A stretch of 64,000 nt of DNA from Taxillus chinensis. Its lineage: Eukaryota; Streptophyta; Magnoliopsida; Santalales; Loranthaceae. The position numbers and the translations under genes are program-made. The DNA lies in assembly GCA_023512835.1 (NCBI GenBank), contig CM042085.1, forward strand, positions 36,968,324-37,032,323, in the 5' to 3' direction. Under the pieces are notes generated by a model. It did not search any database and had not been told where the DNA came from. It saw nothing but the letters and a program-made list of their open reading frames with translations. This document shows, piece after piece, positions 1-12,497 of the stretch; position 1 is the stretch's first letter; every line of letters begins with the position of its first letter.

Positions 1-43
1 GTCCTTTTCTTTAAGCTGATTTCTTGTGGTGATAATTTTGCAG

Positions 44-3000
44 CAGAGGCTCGCCAGAGATTTTTACAAGGTCCTCAATCAAGTGAATGCTGAGGAGATG
101 CCAAATGGCTTAAAATTGCCACTCACTTTTGGTGAACTTGTTTCTGATATGAAAAGTCACCAGTATGATGCAAGGACTTTTGCTATCATGTTGAAGGCAA
201 TGGTATGTTAAATCTTTTTTGGCGTGAATAGATCTGTATTTATTTACTGGATGTCACCATAAATTGTTCATCATTCAAAAATATTGAATTGCATGTGAGA
301 GGTTAGGTTCCAATTTATTTTATAAGGCCCTGTTTGATTTCGTATTGAATTTATTGATGGTGCAGTAGTATGTGTTCTTGCATTCATAGATATATATCTG
401 TGGCTTCTTACATAACAGACAATCTCACAGAGAAGTGGAAACTATCTTTGCCAATCACTAATGTACCAAAGGCTTTGGCTTTTACTTATCCTTTGTCTAC
501 ACAAAATGCACTGGAAGTTTTATCTACTAATATGCTAATCATTGTTTGGATTGAGCCAGTTGGTAGTTACCATCAATCTGACTTTCTCTCTCTATTATGG
601 TCGTGTAGAAATAAATATTGAAGGACCTTGGCCTTTGGGAAAATCATAAATACCTTATTGGATTTATTGATGGTGCAGTAGTTTTTGTCCAGAGGAGATA
701 TATGTCGTTACAATTTTTATCTCGTGGCGGCTCACACAATGAATATATTTCACAGAAGTAGAAACTAGTCTTTGCCACTCATTTATGTACCAAAGTATTT
801 ATTTTCAATTATGCAATAGTTTGAATGCAAAATTTACCAAGCTTAGCTACTAATAGGCACCGGTTTTTGGATTGATGGTTTACTATGAATCCAAACTTCC
901 CTCTGGCACTTTATAATTTTTAATCAGCATGTTGAATCATAAGGATCACAATATTCCCTTACCCTTGTTTATTTAAATATTTAAAATCCTTTTTTAACTA
1001 CTATTTTTAAATACCATTGGTTGTCACCTTTCCATGATAGCATTTTCCCATTTCTCCTCTAATTCAATAATATTTGTGTTGCACCAAATTTAGTCCCATA
1101 AAAATTTTTGATAGGTAATAATAAACTTTATTAAAAGAAAGTACACAAGAAGTGCACTAAAAGAGAAGTAACAAAAGAATAAGAAACAACAAGAGCATCA
1201 CCCAAATTTAAAAAGGAACACCCATCAACAACATCCACAATACAAGTTAGTCCCATAAAATTACACCACCCTTGTCTTGAATTCCAAATCTCCCTTAAAT
1301 CTCTTTTTTTGCTCTACAATTTAGTATAAATAACTCATATTGTCTTGTGTTGTAACTATAGGTTGATGACTTGTAATTAATTAATGACTTCATTTTCTGT
1401 TTTGAAATGAAAGCTTGCACAAGATGGTTAATAAGTTTTTGGTTTTTATGGATGTGATATTCATTTTTAAGGCAATGATATGCCTAGTTATTAAATTAAA
1501 ACATTGAAATCAACATGTATTGATTGCTTTTTTTTTTTTTTTTTTTATTATTATAGAACGTAGCTTTGTATTGAAATTTGCTGAAATTTAACTTCAATGT
1601 CCAATTTGTTTCGGTGGGTGCTGGTTTACCAGTGTTGGTGCATTCATGGGTGGATATACTTTAGGCCCTCAACGATGCCCATTTTTCAAACCATTCTGTC
1701 ACTATGCATTTTGGGAATTTCCTTCAATTTGCATGTGAATTTGAACAAATTTGTTAAAGCTGATAATATGAGTCACTGGGTTCTAAGCACTGCATTGTTA
1801 GGTCAATTATGAAGGCTGGACTTATGTCTGTGTTATTGTCATATTGTTGGATACTGGAAACCCCTTTCTGAGAGTATAGGTTTGAAGGTAGGATATTACA
1901 TCTACTTTGCTGTGCGGATGTGTTTATGACCAGGAGAATTGTTTATTTGTATAGGTTTTTATTTGATAGTTGATTCTCAGTTACAGAGATCTAGACCTTT
2001 CTAGAAAAGCTGTCTCTGCTCTTGTTATATTAGTCACTGTGCTTTTGCCTAATAATTTTTTATTAGGAAAAAATAATATTTATTAAAACCATCAAGAAGG
2101 TGACAGGAAATTATAGTAGGCGACAAACATTAAGAAGGTCAAAACAGTCATCATCATTGGGGTTATTTCAACAAACTACAATATCCCTCGATATATCTAA
2201 CAACTCTCCCTTCACTTGGTGGATGTCCTTTTCACTTTCTTCAGAGATCCCACGATTTTCCTCTATGGGATGCAAAAGACTAATAGAGGGATCACACATC
2301 ACCCACCCATGTCATCCTTCCATGCATCAGCAGTCAACTCCAAGCCATGATCTCGTGGCCCATTGACCCCCTTTAGACCCACACAACATGTAAAACAGCC
2401 AAAATAAATCCAATCCCCACAGCAGGCTAACTACAATTAAGAAGATGGTAAATTTTCTCCATCAGACGCCCAAAATACCCTTTTCCTGACTTTTCAGTGT
2501 AGATTTAACCATTTCCGGCTTCATAAGGCCAAAAAATGCCCCTTGCACATGGTAAATTCATGATCCCACCAGCCCTGTACCATCTCCCTTAACTCCATCA
2601 GCCTTTAACTGCATATACTCAAACTGGAGGTAGCCAACAGAACAAGGAAATTGGTCCTCCCAATCAGTGAACACAAGAAATCTATCAATCTGAATGTCTC
2701 GGCCCTGAGGCCTGACCAAATAAAGAAGCCTTCTTGAAGAGGAAGATCTGCAACACACTTGAGAAAAATGTTGGTCTTTGCTCTCCCACGTTTAGGATCT
2801 GAAATGATGCAAAGCAGCCATATCTGTTACTGCCAAGGGATGTTTGTCAGTGACTCCACAACCTTCTCTTCTATGGCGACCAAAGATCACCCCTCCATGA
2901 ACCAGTCCAGATCCTCGTTGGGGATCCAGATCATAGGCTTAGAAACCCTCCCCCTCCCTAACTGTCACGTAGAATATCCTCATGATTGTGTCACCCCATC

Positions 3001-6000
3001 TGGGAGGGAGGGAAGGATTTTTTTTTTGTTTTCTGTTAGTATAGTTATCGTTTCCATTATATATATTTGCTGCATCTTATTCTTGCATGATATCCTCAAG
3101 GAATAATGTTGTATCATTAATATACATTAACACCAACAATTTGTTTGTTCTGTTGTGTTGTTGGATGTAACTTAAAGCCAATATTTTTAACATACGATGG
3201 TATTAGTTTTTTCAGAATTCAGAAGGGGCTGTTTTTTCTTCATAAATAATAACCATGATCATGTTCCAATATTTTTTTTTTGGGCACAGATGGAGAAGCT
3301 TGAAAGGGAAATTAAGGAATCGAAGTTGGCAGAGTTGACAAACAAACACTTTGCAGCAAGTTCTATCCCAAAAGGCATCCACTGTCTTTCACTGCGCTTG
3401 ACTGATGAATATTCATCCAATGCTCATGCACGCAAGCAGTTGCCTTCTCCTGAATTACTTCCTTTGCTCTCCGATAATTCCTATAATCACTTTGTCCTGT
3501 CAACTGATAACATTTTAGCTGCTTCCGTTGTTGTTTCTTCTGCCGTGCAGTCATATCTAAGGCCTGAAAAAATAGTTTTCCATGTCATCACTGATAAGAA
3601 AACTTATGCTGGCATGCACTCATGGTTTGCATTAAACCCTGTGTCTCCTGCAATTGTTGAAGTGAAAGGTATTCATCAGTTTGACTGGTTAACGAGGGAG
3701 AATGTTCCAGTCCTTGAAGCTGTAGAGAGCCATAATGGAATCAGGAATTACTACCATGGGACTCACATTCCTGGGGCCAATTTAAGTGAGATTACTCCAC
3801 GGCTTTTTGCTTCAAAATTGCAAGCTAGAAGTCCAAAGTATATTTCCTTACTAAACCATCTCCGCATATATTTGCCAGAGGTAATAAAATGTGACCCCGC
3901 ACGTTACCCTTATCACATTATGCTTCTAACTTTGATGCGTCTAAATTTTCTAAGAAGATAGTAGCACCTAGTTAATGTTGTTTTTTGCTCCCTCTCTCAC
4001 TCTAATAACAATTAGTATAAAGTATGGGATGGCCATGATGAAGGAATTTAATTTTAGATTTGTGCTGACTGCATTCCATGGGATACAAATTACGTTCACT
4101 ATGTTGTATAGTAAGTACTCATTTTGAACTCTGGAATTAATATTACATAAAACTTGATTGCTGTATATCAAAATATAGAGTTGGAGTTAGTTATTATTTG
4201 TTGGAAAGTGGATCATAAGCATTAAGTACTCGTTTGGTTTGCAAGAATAAATTAGGGAGGAGCCATCATTAAAGGAATGCAATTGACATTGGTAAGAGGA
4301 TAAAATTCTAGCATTACCATTCATGCGTTTGGTATAGGAGGAAATCGACAAATAAATAAATAAATATTTTCTCATAATTACTGAGATACCCCTTTTATTT
4401 TTTTAAAACCATTACTCCAAAGATGCTTGCCACTGCAAGTATTTTATTTTAAATAAATAAATAAATAATGGTTTTTTTAAATACCATTATTTTATTTTTA
4501 TTTTCTCATAACACACCATTGCAAGTACATTGAAAAATAGAAATAGAGAAGAGTTTTGATGAATTATTGATAGAATTGGAATCAATCCTTTTCTTCCTCT
4601 TCCAATGGCAACATGCTTCTTGTTTTATGGCTTCTTTTGGCTAGCCCAATTGCCACTGAGGGCTTGGAATGATGGTTGTGATGCTTGGTATGGTATTAAA
4701 TCTGGTCCCTATTATGATGGCATGGATATGGAGCTGCTGTCGGTGGGGGTGGGGGTGTTTCTTGTCATGGTGGAGTGGATCATGGTGTGTATTGGAGCCG
4801 GAGGTGGTAGCAGAGGTTCTGGCAGAGGAGGTGGTTTAGAGCCGGAGGAGGTGTCATGGGAGGTTATGGAAGTGGTAGGGTCGCAAATAAGGTGGTGATG
4901 AAGGTGGACATGGAAGAGCTTGAAGGAGTGGTTTTGCCAAGGGCTGCGGGCATGAATAGGGAAGGTGGCGGTGTTTTGATGATTTTTTTTGTTCAGGAAT
5001 AAGGATATGGTTGGAATTTCGTTCTCATTTCCATTGGAGTGATTCAAAGCTTGGGTCATGGGGAATGAGTATATGCCTTTTGGTGGGAGTGTGATTCCCA
5101 TGGAAATCAAGCATTTCAAGTTTTCCATCTATTTAGGTCCAAACAAGGAAACTGGAATGGAGTTGAGAATCTGTGATTCCATTTCATTCCCAATTACCAA
5201 AAGTCGAGAAGCTTTAAATGAAAGACAAGTTCAATTTTATTTTAAACTTTATCATCTTATGAGGAATTTGATCATATCCCTTTGTTTGGTACTCATTAGG
5301 GATGGAGGTCTTCACTAAATATTTTTTTATTTCAGCAACCTAATACAACAACAATTGAGCTTTTATTCCAATAATTTCAGCAACATAATAGTGCTTCAAA
5401 TCGTTGACATTCGTTTGCTTGTTATAATTTTGCTTTCTTATCTGTTTTATATTTGATTATAATTATAAATACTTGGCTCTTTTGACCCTTTATGTGTTTT
5501 TACAGCTCTTTCCAAACCTTGACAAGATAGTATTTGTAGATGATGATGTTGTAATTCAACGGGATCTATCTCCACTGTGGGATATTGATCTAGAGGAAAG
5601 GTGAATGGAGCCGTAGAAACATGTAGAGGTGAAGATGAATGGGTAATGTCCAAGAGATTCAAGAACTACTTCAATTTTTCTCATCCCCTCATAGCAGAAA
5701 ATCTGAACCATGACGAATGTGCGTGGGCTTATGGAATGAATATCTTTGATCTACGTGCATGGAGGAAGACAAATATAAGAGATACGTATCATTCATGGCT
5801 AAAGGAGGTATGATCCTTGTGCTTTCATTTCTCTCGTGTTTTAATGTTCTTGGTGGGCTGTCCTACTGCTTCATCTTTTAGTGATGATTTTGACATGATA
5901 GGGTACTTTCCTGAGGCAAAATGACATGCAATTTTTCTGTCTGAAATTTATTCTCATTATTTAGAACCTAATATATATGGAGTTATTTGATTTTGGGATC

Positions 6001-6823
6001 GTCTTTTTTCAAATTTGTTATGTGTATATATTAGCTATCTCAAATTTGTTGTGTCTAATGTCCTATTATTTCACTGTTTATATTTGATCATATGAATTTT
6101 TTCAAAAAGAATTGAATAAGCATTCTGAACATTTTAGCAAAAAAATTTATGTTATTTATTTAATTATTTAATTTTCTTCTATTCTCTCAAATGAAACGAT
6201 TTTATTATGAACTGAAAATTTTGAGTATGCAATATTTTTAATGAAAAGGATGTCCCTTCGTATGATACATTACTGTTGAGACCAAAATTCGTGTCCTCTT
6301 TCTAGTCAACGCATGAAGATGTCCAAATGTGGCAAGTCTTTGGTATACGTTTGATCTATGATACTGTTGACACTATAATTCAAACCTATTCCTATATATA
6401 TATATATATATATATATATAGATGTGGTGGCTCCTTAGACATTTTCAACTGATTTTATGGTTTTGGTCTTTGGAGGTGCTTGTGAAAGGGAAACTTTAAA
6501 TAGTTTCATTTGCATGATATGGGGATCTTTTGTTGCAGAATTTGAAGTCCAACCTGACAATGTGGAAACTGGGAACCCTGCCACCTGCCCTAATTGCATT
6601 TAAAGGTCATGTTCACCCAATCGACCCATCCTGGCACATGCTTGGTTTGGGTTACCAGAACAACACAAACATTGAGAAGCTTAGAAGGGCTGCTGTTATC
6701 CACTACAATGGACAGTCAAAACCATGGCTGCAGATTGGCTTTGAGCATCTGAGGCCATTCTGGACCAAGTATATCAACTACTCAAACGACTTTGTAAGAA
6801 ATTGCCACATATTGGAGACGTAG
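44..6823 (+). CDS. GAUT14: Polygalacturonate alpha-1,4-galacturonosyltransferase, GAUT13/14-like (3' part, four exons)
   Basis: GT8-family Golgi enzyme of the GAUT group, which transfers galacturonic acid from UDP-GalA onto homogalacturonan during pectin synthesis. Exons read from splice signals and protein continuity are 44-202, 3290-3880, 5506-5807 and 6539-6823 (TAG). All start after AG and the first three end before GT; all introns are phase 0. Exon 2 holds the strongly conserved block from [20 protein letters not shown] to [11 protein letters not shown]. Exon 3 has the metal-binding motif [16 protein letters not shown] and [14 protein letters not shown]. Exon 4 has [28 protein letters not shown] and the C terminus [12 protein letters not shown]. 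The C terminus and the [12 protein letters not shown] segment fit GAUT13/14 better than GAUT12. The signal anchor and first exon(s) lie upstream of the window. Exon 3 contains an apparent one-base deletion near 5596, so the copy is either a pseudogene or carries a sequencing error; all other parts look intact. Confidence 0.9.
203..3289 (+). other. GAUT intron 1 (3.1 kb) with inserted repeats
   Basis: Bounded by ATG|GTATGT at 203 and CACAG|ATG at 3290. It is AT-rich, with a long T run at about 1528-1546. Two stretches starting near 1100 and 2055 (TTTTTGATAGGTAATAATAA type, running into TTTATTAAAA) look like the AT-rich tails of old non-LTR insertions. The second leads into the antisense LINE fragment listed separately. 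No other gene is visible. Confidence 0.7.
2430..2990 (-). mobile_element. Antisense LINE (non-LTR retrotransposon) ORF2 fragment in intron 1
   Basis: On the minus strand, two frames give pieces of a plant L1-type ORF2 endonuclease end. One reads [14 protein letters not shown]; the next reads [15 protein letters not shown] (2645-2686). Downstream are [13 protein letters not shown] and GWWDHEF, split between frames. These correspond to the family's usual order: TWSGG, then RLDRFLV-DWE, then RFENMWLKAxGFK, then WW. Several stops and frame changes show it is long dead. No reverse transcriptase is present, so it is an internal fragment rather than a typical 5'-truncated copy. Confidence 0.65.
3881..5505 (+). 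other. GAUT intron 2 with a possible small inserted repeat
   Basis: Bounded by CCAGAG|GTAATA and TTTTTACAG|CTC. Between about 4200 and 5290 the composition changes to a stretch with the phrases CGTTTGGT (4231) and GGTCCAAACAAGG (5136) at its ends, as often seen in small non-autonomous DNA transposons; I could not establish terminal repeats. Within it, 4605-4898 can be read as a short Gly-rich frame ([13 protein letters not shown]), but there is no supporting gene structure. Confidence 0.4.
5591..5603 (+). other. Single-base deletion (frameshift) in GAUT exon 3
   Basis: The frame running through [19 protein letters not shown] meets TGA within three codons, at 5600-5602. The downstream frame starting at 5601 reads [14 protein letters not shown], the expected continuation. 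One missing G in the GAGGAAAG stretch explains both observations. There is no GT/AG pair nearby that would make this an intron. The rest of the gene shows no decay, so a sequencing or assembly error is about as likely as a recent null mutation. Confidence 0.8.
5808..6538 (+). other. GAUT intron 3 with a (TA)14 microsatellite
   Basis: Bounded by AAGGAG|GTATGA and TTGTTGCAG|AAT. AT-rich; contains an uninterrupted TA run at 6393-6420. Nothing else is recognisable. Confidence 0.7.
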
Positions 6824-9170
6824 TTCATCAGCTGGTTTAGTTATATAGAATTGAAGGATTGGATATCCAAATACTCGAGCAATACAGCCAGTTGGATAAT
6901 TTATTTTCTTTTATGTGATTCCTCAGGAATTTTCTTGGGATTAAATGGGTAATGGGCCAGGGTGATGCTCTAAGTGGCATTTCTACTGAAGAGCAGCTGC
7001 ACCAATGGGTATTGAGATTCATTCTTTTGTGTAACATAGTTTATTTTTTGGGTGGAAAAATGTTATACTTTTGGCATTCGGGAAGGGGGATCTGGCTCCT
7101 ATCTGCGTATTTTGGAATAATGGGAGAAGATGCAGCAGGTCAAAAAACGCCCATATCACAATGGTAGTGGCAGGATTCAGTGCAGGAAGAGAGCCTAGTA
7201 AGGTTTTCTGGAAGGAAAGAAACTTGAGCAAGAATACTTAGGGCAGGTTTCTTGTGAGGCTACCAGATCGTCTCCAGAAACATTTTTCTACCCTAATTTT
7301 GTTTTTGGTCATAAATATTGTAGCAGCTTCAATTTTTACTCCCCAGATTGGATATTTCTCATTGTTTGTTACTACTTTAGGAGTAGGTGACGCAGATTGC
7401 TTTCTTAATGCTTCTCCTTTGTACGAAGAAAACTCTCTTCTAGGTTATTTGTTGGATTTTGTTTATGTACTCCATGAGATACATTGAAATGTGCAGTTTT
7501 TTTTATCCTCTACCTACACTCTTCTGCTTGAATTTCTTAGACTCGCACTAGGTGTGATATCCGTTAAATCCGAATTTATTTGCTGTTTGTAAATAAAAAT
7601 TATACAAATAATTGAATTAATTAAAAATTTTATTTTATAACGGATTGAGTTTTTATTCAATTTCATTCAATTAACGCACACAGGGTTTTTGGTTTGAAAT
7701 AGTTATTATTTATTTATTTTGTTATATTATATTAATTTTTTAACTTGGGGATTGTGTACAACAAAGAAAATAAAATGAGTGGAGGGAAAAAAGTTTTAAA
7801 AAATTGTTTTTATAAAAATAAAAATGAAAAGTGAGTTGTAAAGTAGAATTGTAGCGAGTTACAAAATAATTATAAAAAGTAGGCTGAGTTGATATACTCG
7901 ATGTTTGTTTAATTAAATTCGATTCGAGCTCGAGGTTGATATTGTAAAAGTTTGCTTATTATTGTTGAAGTTCGTTTGATTATCTAGTGATACAAATCCA
8001 ACTCGTTCGATTAAGCTTGGGTAGCATGTGGACTTGGCTCATTTACTATAGTTTATATATATATTATTTTATTATTTTTCTTAGTGATATATTAATAATT
8101 AGGATTAATGATTATTTATTTGTTAGTGATATAAAAATTATATTAAAATTTAACATTAGTAAAAGTAAATGTTATTTTCTTATTAATTAATATTTATTTT
8201 TTAATTAATAATTTAATAACAATTAGTGTTTATATTTATAGCTTAATAAACTTATATACAAATATTATAATTTAATTTTAGGAATTTAATATCATTTAAG
8301 TATTAACAAATATAATTGTATTTTTATATAAAAAAGTAAAATATTTTTTTAGAAAATAATATAATTTATAAAAAAATTAATGATGTGACAAAGTTCAACT
8401 CAATTTAACTCGAAAAATTAACTTGGGAAAGTACAAACGAGATGAGTTTGAGCTGGAATAGTAAGCACGGCTTGGCTCGTTTAAGCCTAGTAAAAAGTAC
8501 ATAAAATAAAGAAAGTATTGGAAGGAAATTTTTAGACCCTCAATTTGGTGAGGATAGGCTTTCCAATACCATTTTTCTTTATTATTATTATTATTTCCAA
8601 ATTTTTTATAAGGACAACTTAGAAGATTGTGGGTTTTGGTGAATGGCCACCAAAATTTCGGACACTGTCTAATGGGATAGCGCCAGCGTCGGGATGGAGG
8701 CCCCGACTATGCCGAATTTCCTCAGGATTAGTTGGCGTGCCATTTTTTTGGAAATACGTTATTGCCACAAATTTGTGTGGCCCATAGTGTATATTTTAAT
8801 TAGTCGATGCATATTAATTATAATTGAATTATATCATTTAGTATAATATAAATGTAATTGACATGAAAAATGAATTTATCTGCATTTACCTCAATGTCTT
8901 CAATATTTACTTGGATACGTAATAGTTTTTCCAGTTAGTTGTAGTCACCTTTGGTTTTCCAATGTCAAGCTTATTAGTTTATTCTCATTCGATTCCTATA
9001 ATAGTTTTTTTTCTCTATAATTTAAAGAATTTTACAAAAAGTTTTCTTGTGGGTGTTTACTATCATTATTGGTCCATTAGAAATTTGGGTGAGTCTTGAG
9101 GATGGTGCATATTACCAACAAAATATTTTCAAGAAAATTATAATTAAAATCATTACTTAATACTTAAATA
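6824..9170. other. GAUT 3' untranslated region and AT-rich intergenic spacer
   Basis: The first several hundred bases after the stop are probably 3' UTR, with AATAAA-like sequences near 7590. From about 7600 to 9170 the DNA is strongly AT-rich with long homopolymer and TTATTA runs. Open frames here (for example 7987-8190) are Ile/Tyr/Phe-rich, as expected from composition alone. A short GC-rich island with a GTCGGG/CCCGAC inverted pair lies at about 8640-8745. No RNA gene or coding gene is visible. Confidence 0.6.
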
Positions 9171-9179
9171 TTGCCACAA

Positions 9180-9650
9180 CATGTGAAAACCCGGTTAGTG
9201 AACTCTCATGCTTGTACTCGGAAGGACATGAGATTAGTGATTATATCAGGAGGGATTTGAGCCCAAGTACCATCCCAATTAGCTTATCAAGTACACATAA
9301 TCATACATGTTAACACATAAATAAACCATAAGCATACAAATATCTAATGTCATTCCACACAACTAGTATATCAATTATTCCCCCACTGGAGTTACAACAT
9401 GTTACAACAAAAAGAGTCAAAATAACATTAGAAAATTGGGATCTCCACCTTGGACGAACCTCCTAACTCTTGTAGGTATGTGGAATAACAAAAGAAGCAC
9501 AATAGAAGGGGTGAGTAACCACAACTTAGTAGGAATTGAGTTTCCTTAACCCATCCAAACTAATATACTAGTGTAGGCATGTGCTAGTGTCATATAACAT
9601 ATCAATTACAAATCTAATCCTAATCACATGCAAGCTAAACATAAGGGAGC
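9180..9650 (-). repeat. Old, diverged gypsy LTR fragment (minus orientation)
   Basis: Several landmarks match the minus-oriented LTR at 45482-47373 in the same order: CCCCACTGGAGTTACAA (9381), a CCACCTTGG phrase followed by TGTAGGTATGTGG (9446-9484), AAGGGGTGAG with a CTTAGTAGG phrase (9505-9535), and AACCCATCC (9549). The rest is heavily diverged and both LTR ends are missing. It is therefore an old relative of the same family, older than everything to its right. Confidence 0.5.
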
Positions 9651-10020
9651 ATCAAGTAATTGCCAATAATGCCCCCAGGTAGTAACCTCCCTGGCTTTGA
9701 ACAAAGACAACCTCCTAGGTATCATCATTGGTTTTCGTCCGGGCCCATTTAGGGTGGGCTCAAACTAAACCAATGGTGATAAATTTAGAGTTGCTACCAA
9801 CCTTGTTTTGGGTACTTGTTGGATACCCTCTACTTTGAGTAGTTTAAGGTGTGGTCTCGTAGTATCGAGAAGGGTTCGGGAGTTAGTTACGTATGGAGAA
9901 GGATTAGTACTCATACAACGCCCTTTCGGTATCTATTTTCGGAGAAGGAGGTTTCTATTTATTTTCACTATTGTAATTGGGTTGAGGCACTATGGTTTGG
10001 AAATCCGGGGCGTGACAATA

Positions 10021-10032
10021 TGGTATCAGAGC
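10021..10032 (+). other. Primer-binding site of the Tekay-type element
   Basis: TGGTATCAGAGC, complementary to the 3' end of plant initiator-Met tRNA, three bases after the LTR end CGTGACA at 10017. The same site with the same 3-base spacer recurs in the relatives at 15745 and 55444. Confidence 0.85.
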
Positions 10033-10484
10033 ATGGTCTAGTTGGCCTAGGGTAGTGGGCGGATCTGGTTATCTTGAGTCCTTTGGAGGAGTCCGGAGGG
10101 ACGTGCTTGATCAACATGGTCCTCTTTGAGCCTTTTAAGGTGTACTTAGGGTAGTCTAGTCCTGTGGTAGGATTTATAAGCATTGGCATTAGGGCACTAG
10201 TTGCATTTGTTGTCTATGTGTGATTGTATGATAACTGAGATAAAGCATGTGATAGGAAAATACGAAGGACGTGGTTTAATCTGTGCAACTTTGATTTTAT
10301 GATAACTTGAGTTGTGTGCTTGTCAAATTGTTGCTTGTGCAATGTGATTTGATGAGAACTAAAATGTGTGCAAAGTGTGTAATGCCATGTGATAATTGAA
10401 TTGATAAATGGGGCAGAGGTAGTGATATGTGATAGATTTTGAATGCATTTTGATGATTGTCTTTCTTACTTCGTGTAGTAAGAA

Positions 10485-11660
10485 TGCTACCGAGGATAGC
10501 GACGCATGCGTTGGGGGCGATGGTCGATGAGTTATCTCGCCCATGAGGGTCCAAGTGCGGGACAGCCACCTGGAGGGAATGAGCTGTTGCTAGCGCAGTG
10601 CGGGAGGGCATCCGACGGAAGTCCAAGAGCCGAGGGAGGGTATTTGGCAAGAGGTTTAGGAGGAAGTGCACCGTGAGATGGCAAAGACAAGAGGTGGTGC
10701 CACCACCACCACCACCGCCAGCAGGGGAGTTACCTTGTGAGCGTGAGAGTTTGTTGGGTGTCGTATCGATTCATTGTGCGAGAGGATGACGTGGTGACGA
10801 GGTTCCGAAAGGAACAACCTTCGAGATTCGAGGGAGAGGGGGATCCAGTGATAGCTGAGCACTGGTTGAGGCAAGTTGAGCATGTGTTTTCCTTTCTCCT
10901 ATCCCGGGTGGAGGATAAGGTGAGGCTGGCCATTCGGAAGCTAGAAGGGAATGCCTTGGAGTGGTGGCAGAGTGTTGCGGGAAGCCGTGAAGTGCAGTTC
11001 ATGTTATGGGACGAGTTTCTGCAACTCTTCAATGATGAGTTCTTTCCCGAGTCGTTGAGATTGAAAAAGTGGGAGGAATTCGGCAGCTTGAAGTAGGGAT
11101 TAAGAACGGTGCCCGAGTATGAGCGCAAGTTCAGGAGCTTGAGTAGATTTGCTCCCGAGACTATGGCAAGGGAAGACCTGAAGGTCCACAGGTTCACCTT
11201 GCGTCTCAAGCTACCCCTTAGGCAGAGGGTGGCGATTCTTCGTTTGAGGACTTATGCTGAGATTGTTGAGACATCCCGTATAGTTGAGAGGGAGCTTGAT
11301 GATGGGAGGTAGGCCCATCAGGGTTGACAGTTACAGGGTGGGTCTGATCGTGATTCAGGGCTCAAGAGGCCCAAGACAGAGGAGGGAGATAGTAGTTCCT
11401 TCTGCAGTAGGGGTCAATCATCAGTGAACCCAGGAAGGGTAACCTTTGGTGGCAGCAGGCAGGGAGGTTCAATAGGAGGTATCCCTAGCAGTTGGTATTG
11501 CTGTGGGGAGCAAGGCCATGTCAAAAGGGAGTGTCCCAAGAAGGATTAGCACTGCAAGAGCTGTGGATGAGAGGGCCATTTGAGCCGAGTTTGCAGGAGC
11601 AACAACAAGGGAGCAGGAGGCATGGCATCCAACATGAGGAGTGATGCTAATTTTCATGCA
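10485..11660 (+). pseudogene. gag of the Tekay-type element (broken)
   Basis: The capsid-type core is readable from about 10800 to 11310. It has FEGEGDPVIAEHWL, then ALEWWQSV and a YERKFRSLSRFAPE block typical of plant retrotransposon gag. A His/Pro-rich and basic leader precedes it from about 10485. Two zinc knuckles follow at about 11493-11620. The first has lost its first Cys (a Trp codon instead); the second keeps C-C-H-C but contains a TGA. In-frame TAG codons at 11094, 11310 and 11547 stand where Gln is expected. It is the nucleocapsid/capsid precursor of the element and no longer translatable as one product. Confidence 0.8.
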
Positions 11661-11699
11661 CTACTAGAGAGACCAACTTGTCAGTGGCAAGCTAGTCAG

Positions 11700-12497
11700 G
11701 CAGGATCCAGCCAGACCTGATCTCAGGGGAGGCCGGAGCAACAGCAGACTGATGCTGGAGGCAGTCAGGGCGGGAACCACCTAGTAGGTGAGCCGACCAG
11801 TGACACTGGCCAAGGGAGGGTGTTTGCGCTGAATGCAACACCCCAGGAGAAGGCTGAGCTACCACCTCCATCGGCGGAGGGTGGGGCTGGACCATCGGTG
11901 GTTAGAGGTACCCTTTCGATATCTCGTACGCTTGCTTTTGTTCTTTTCGATACGGGTACATCATGTTCATTTGTTGCTGAGCTTATAATTGATGGATTGG
12001 AGTTAGTATGTGTTGAGGTAGAGAGACCCCTAGTTGTGGAGTCTCTAGTGGGAGGTATGATTGAGGTGCAACGTGTTTGCCATGACTGTGTGTTAACCAT
12101 AGGTGATGTGGAGCTTAGCTTTAATTTGTATGTGATGCCGTTGAGGACGTTTGATCTGATCTTGGGTATGGATTGGCTTATGGCTTTCTATGCGAAGATA
12201 GATTGTTGTCGGCGGCGTGTATCCTTTGTGTCACCTGCGGGGGGTTTCTTGCACCCGCAAGGGGAGTGGGATTGTGAGGTGAGTCGGGCCAGACCAGTGT
12301 TGGACCAGTGGGGTGCCATTACCCACAGGTTGGCAGCCCTAACCTTTATGGAGGAAGGAAAAGTGGGAAATAGGGTGTGGCCAGCTGTTTTTGACCAATT
12401 TCAAGATGTCTTTCCTGAGGAGTTAAGGAGTTTACCACCTAAGAGGAGTGTGGAGTTCACCATTGAGTTGGTACTGGGGACGGGTCCAATCTCCTAA
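11700..12497 (+). pseudogene. Aspartic protease domain of the Tekay-type element
   Basis: An open frame from 11820 to 12497 has the retropepsin active site LFDTGTSCSFV and the downstream ILGMDWL motif, both standard for Ty3/gypsy protease. It runs on into the linker DVFPEELRSLPP that leads to RT. It ends at a TAA (12495-12497) at the conserved PIS-Q position that opens the RT domain. Upstream, a TGA at 11718 interrupts the link from gag. Confidence 0.85.

Noticed and set aside
4605..4898. Gly-rich protein gene in GAUT intron 2
   Set aside because: Short, without intron or UTR support, inside an intron in a repeat-like block; composition alone explains the reading.
7987..8190. Small membrane protein gene
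   Set aside because: Ile/Tyr/Phe richness follows from the AT-rich spacer; no start context or conservation can be argued.
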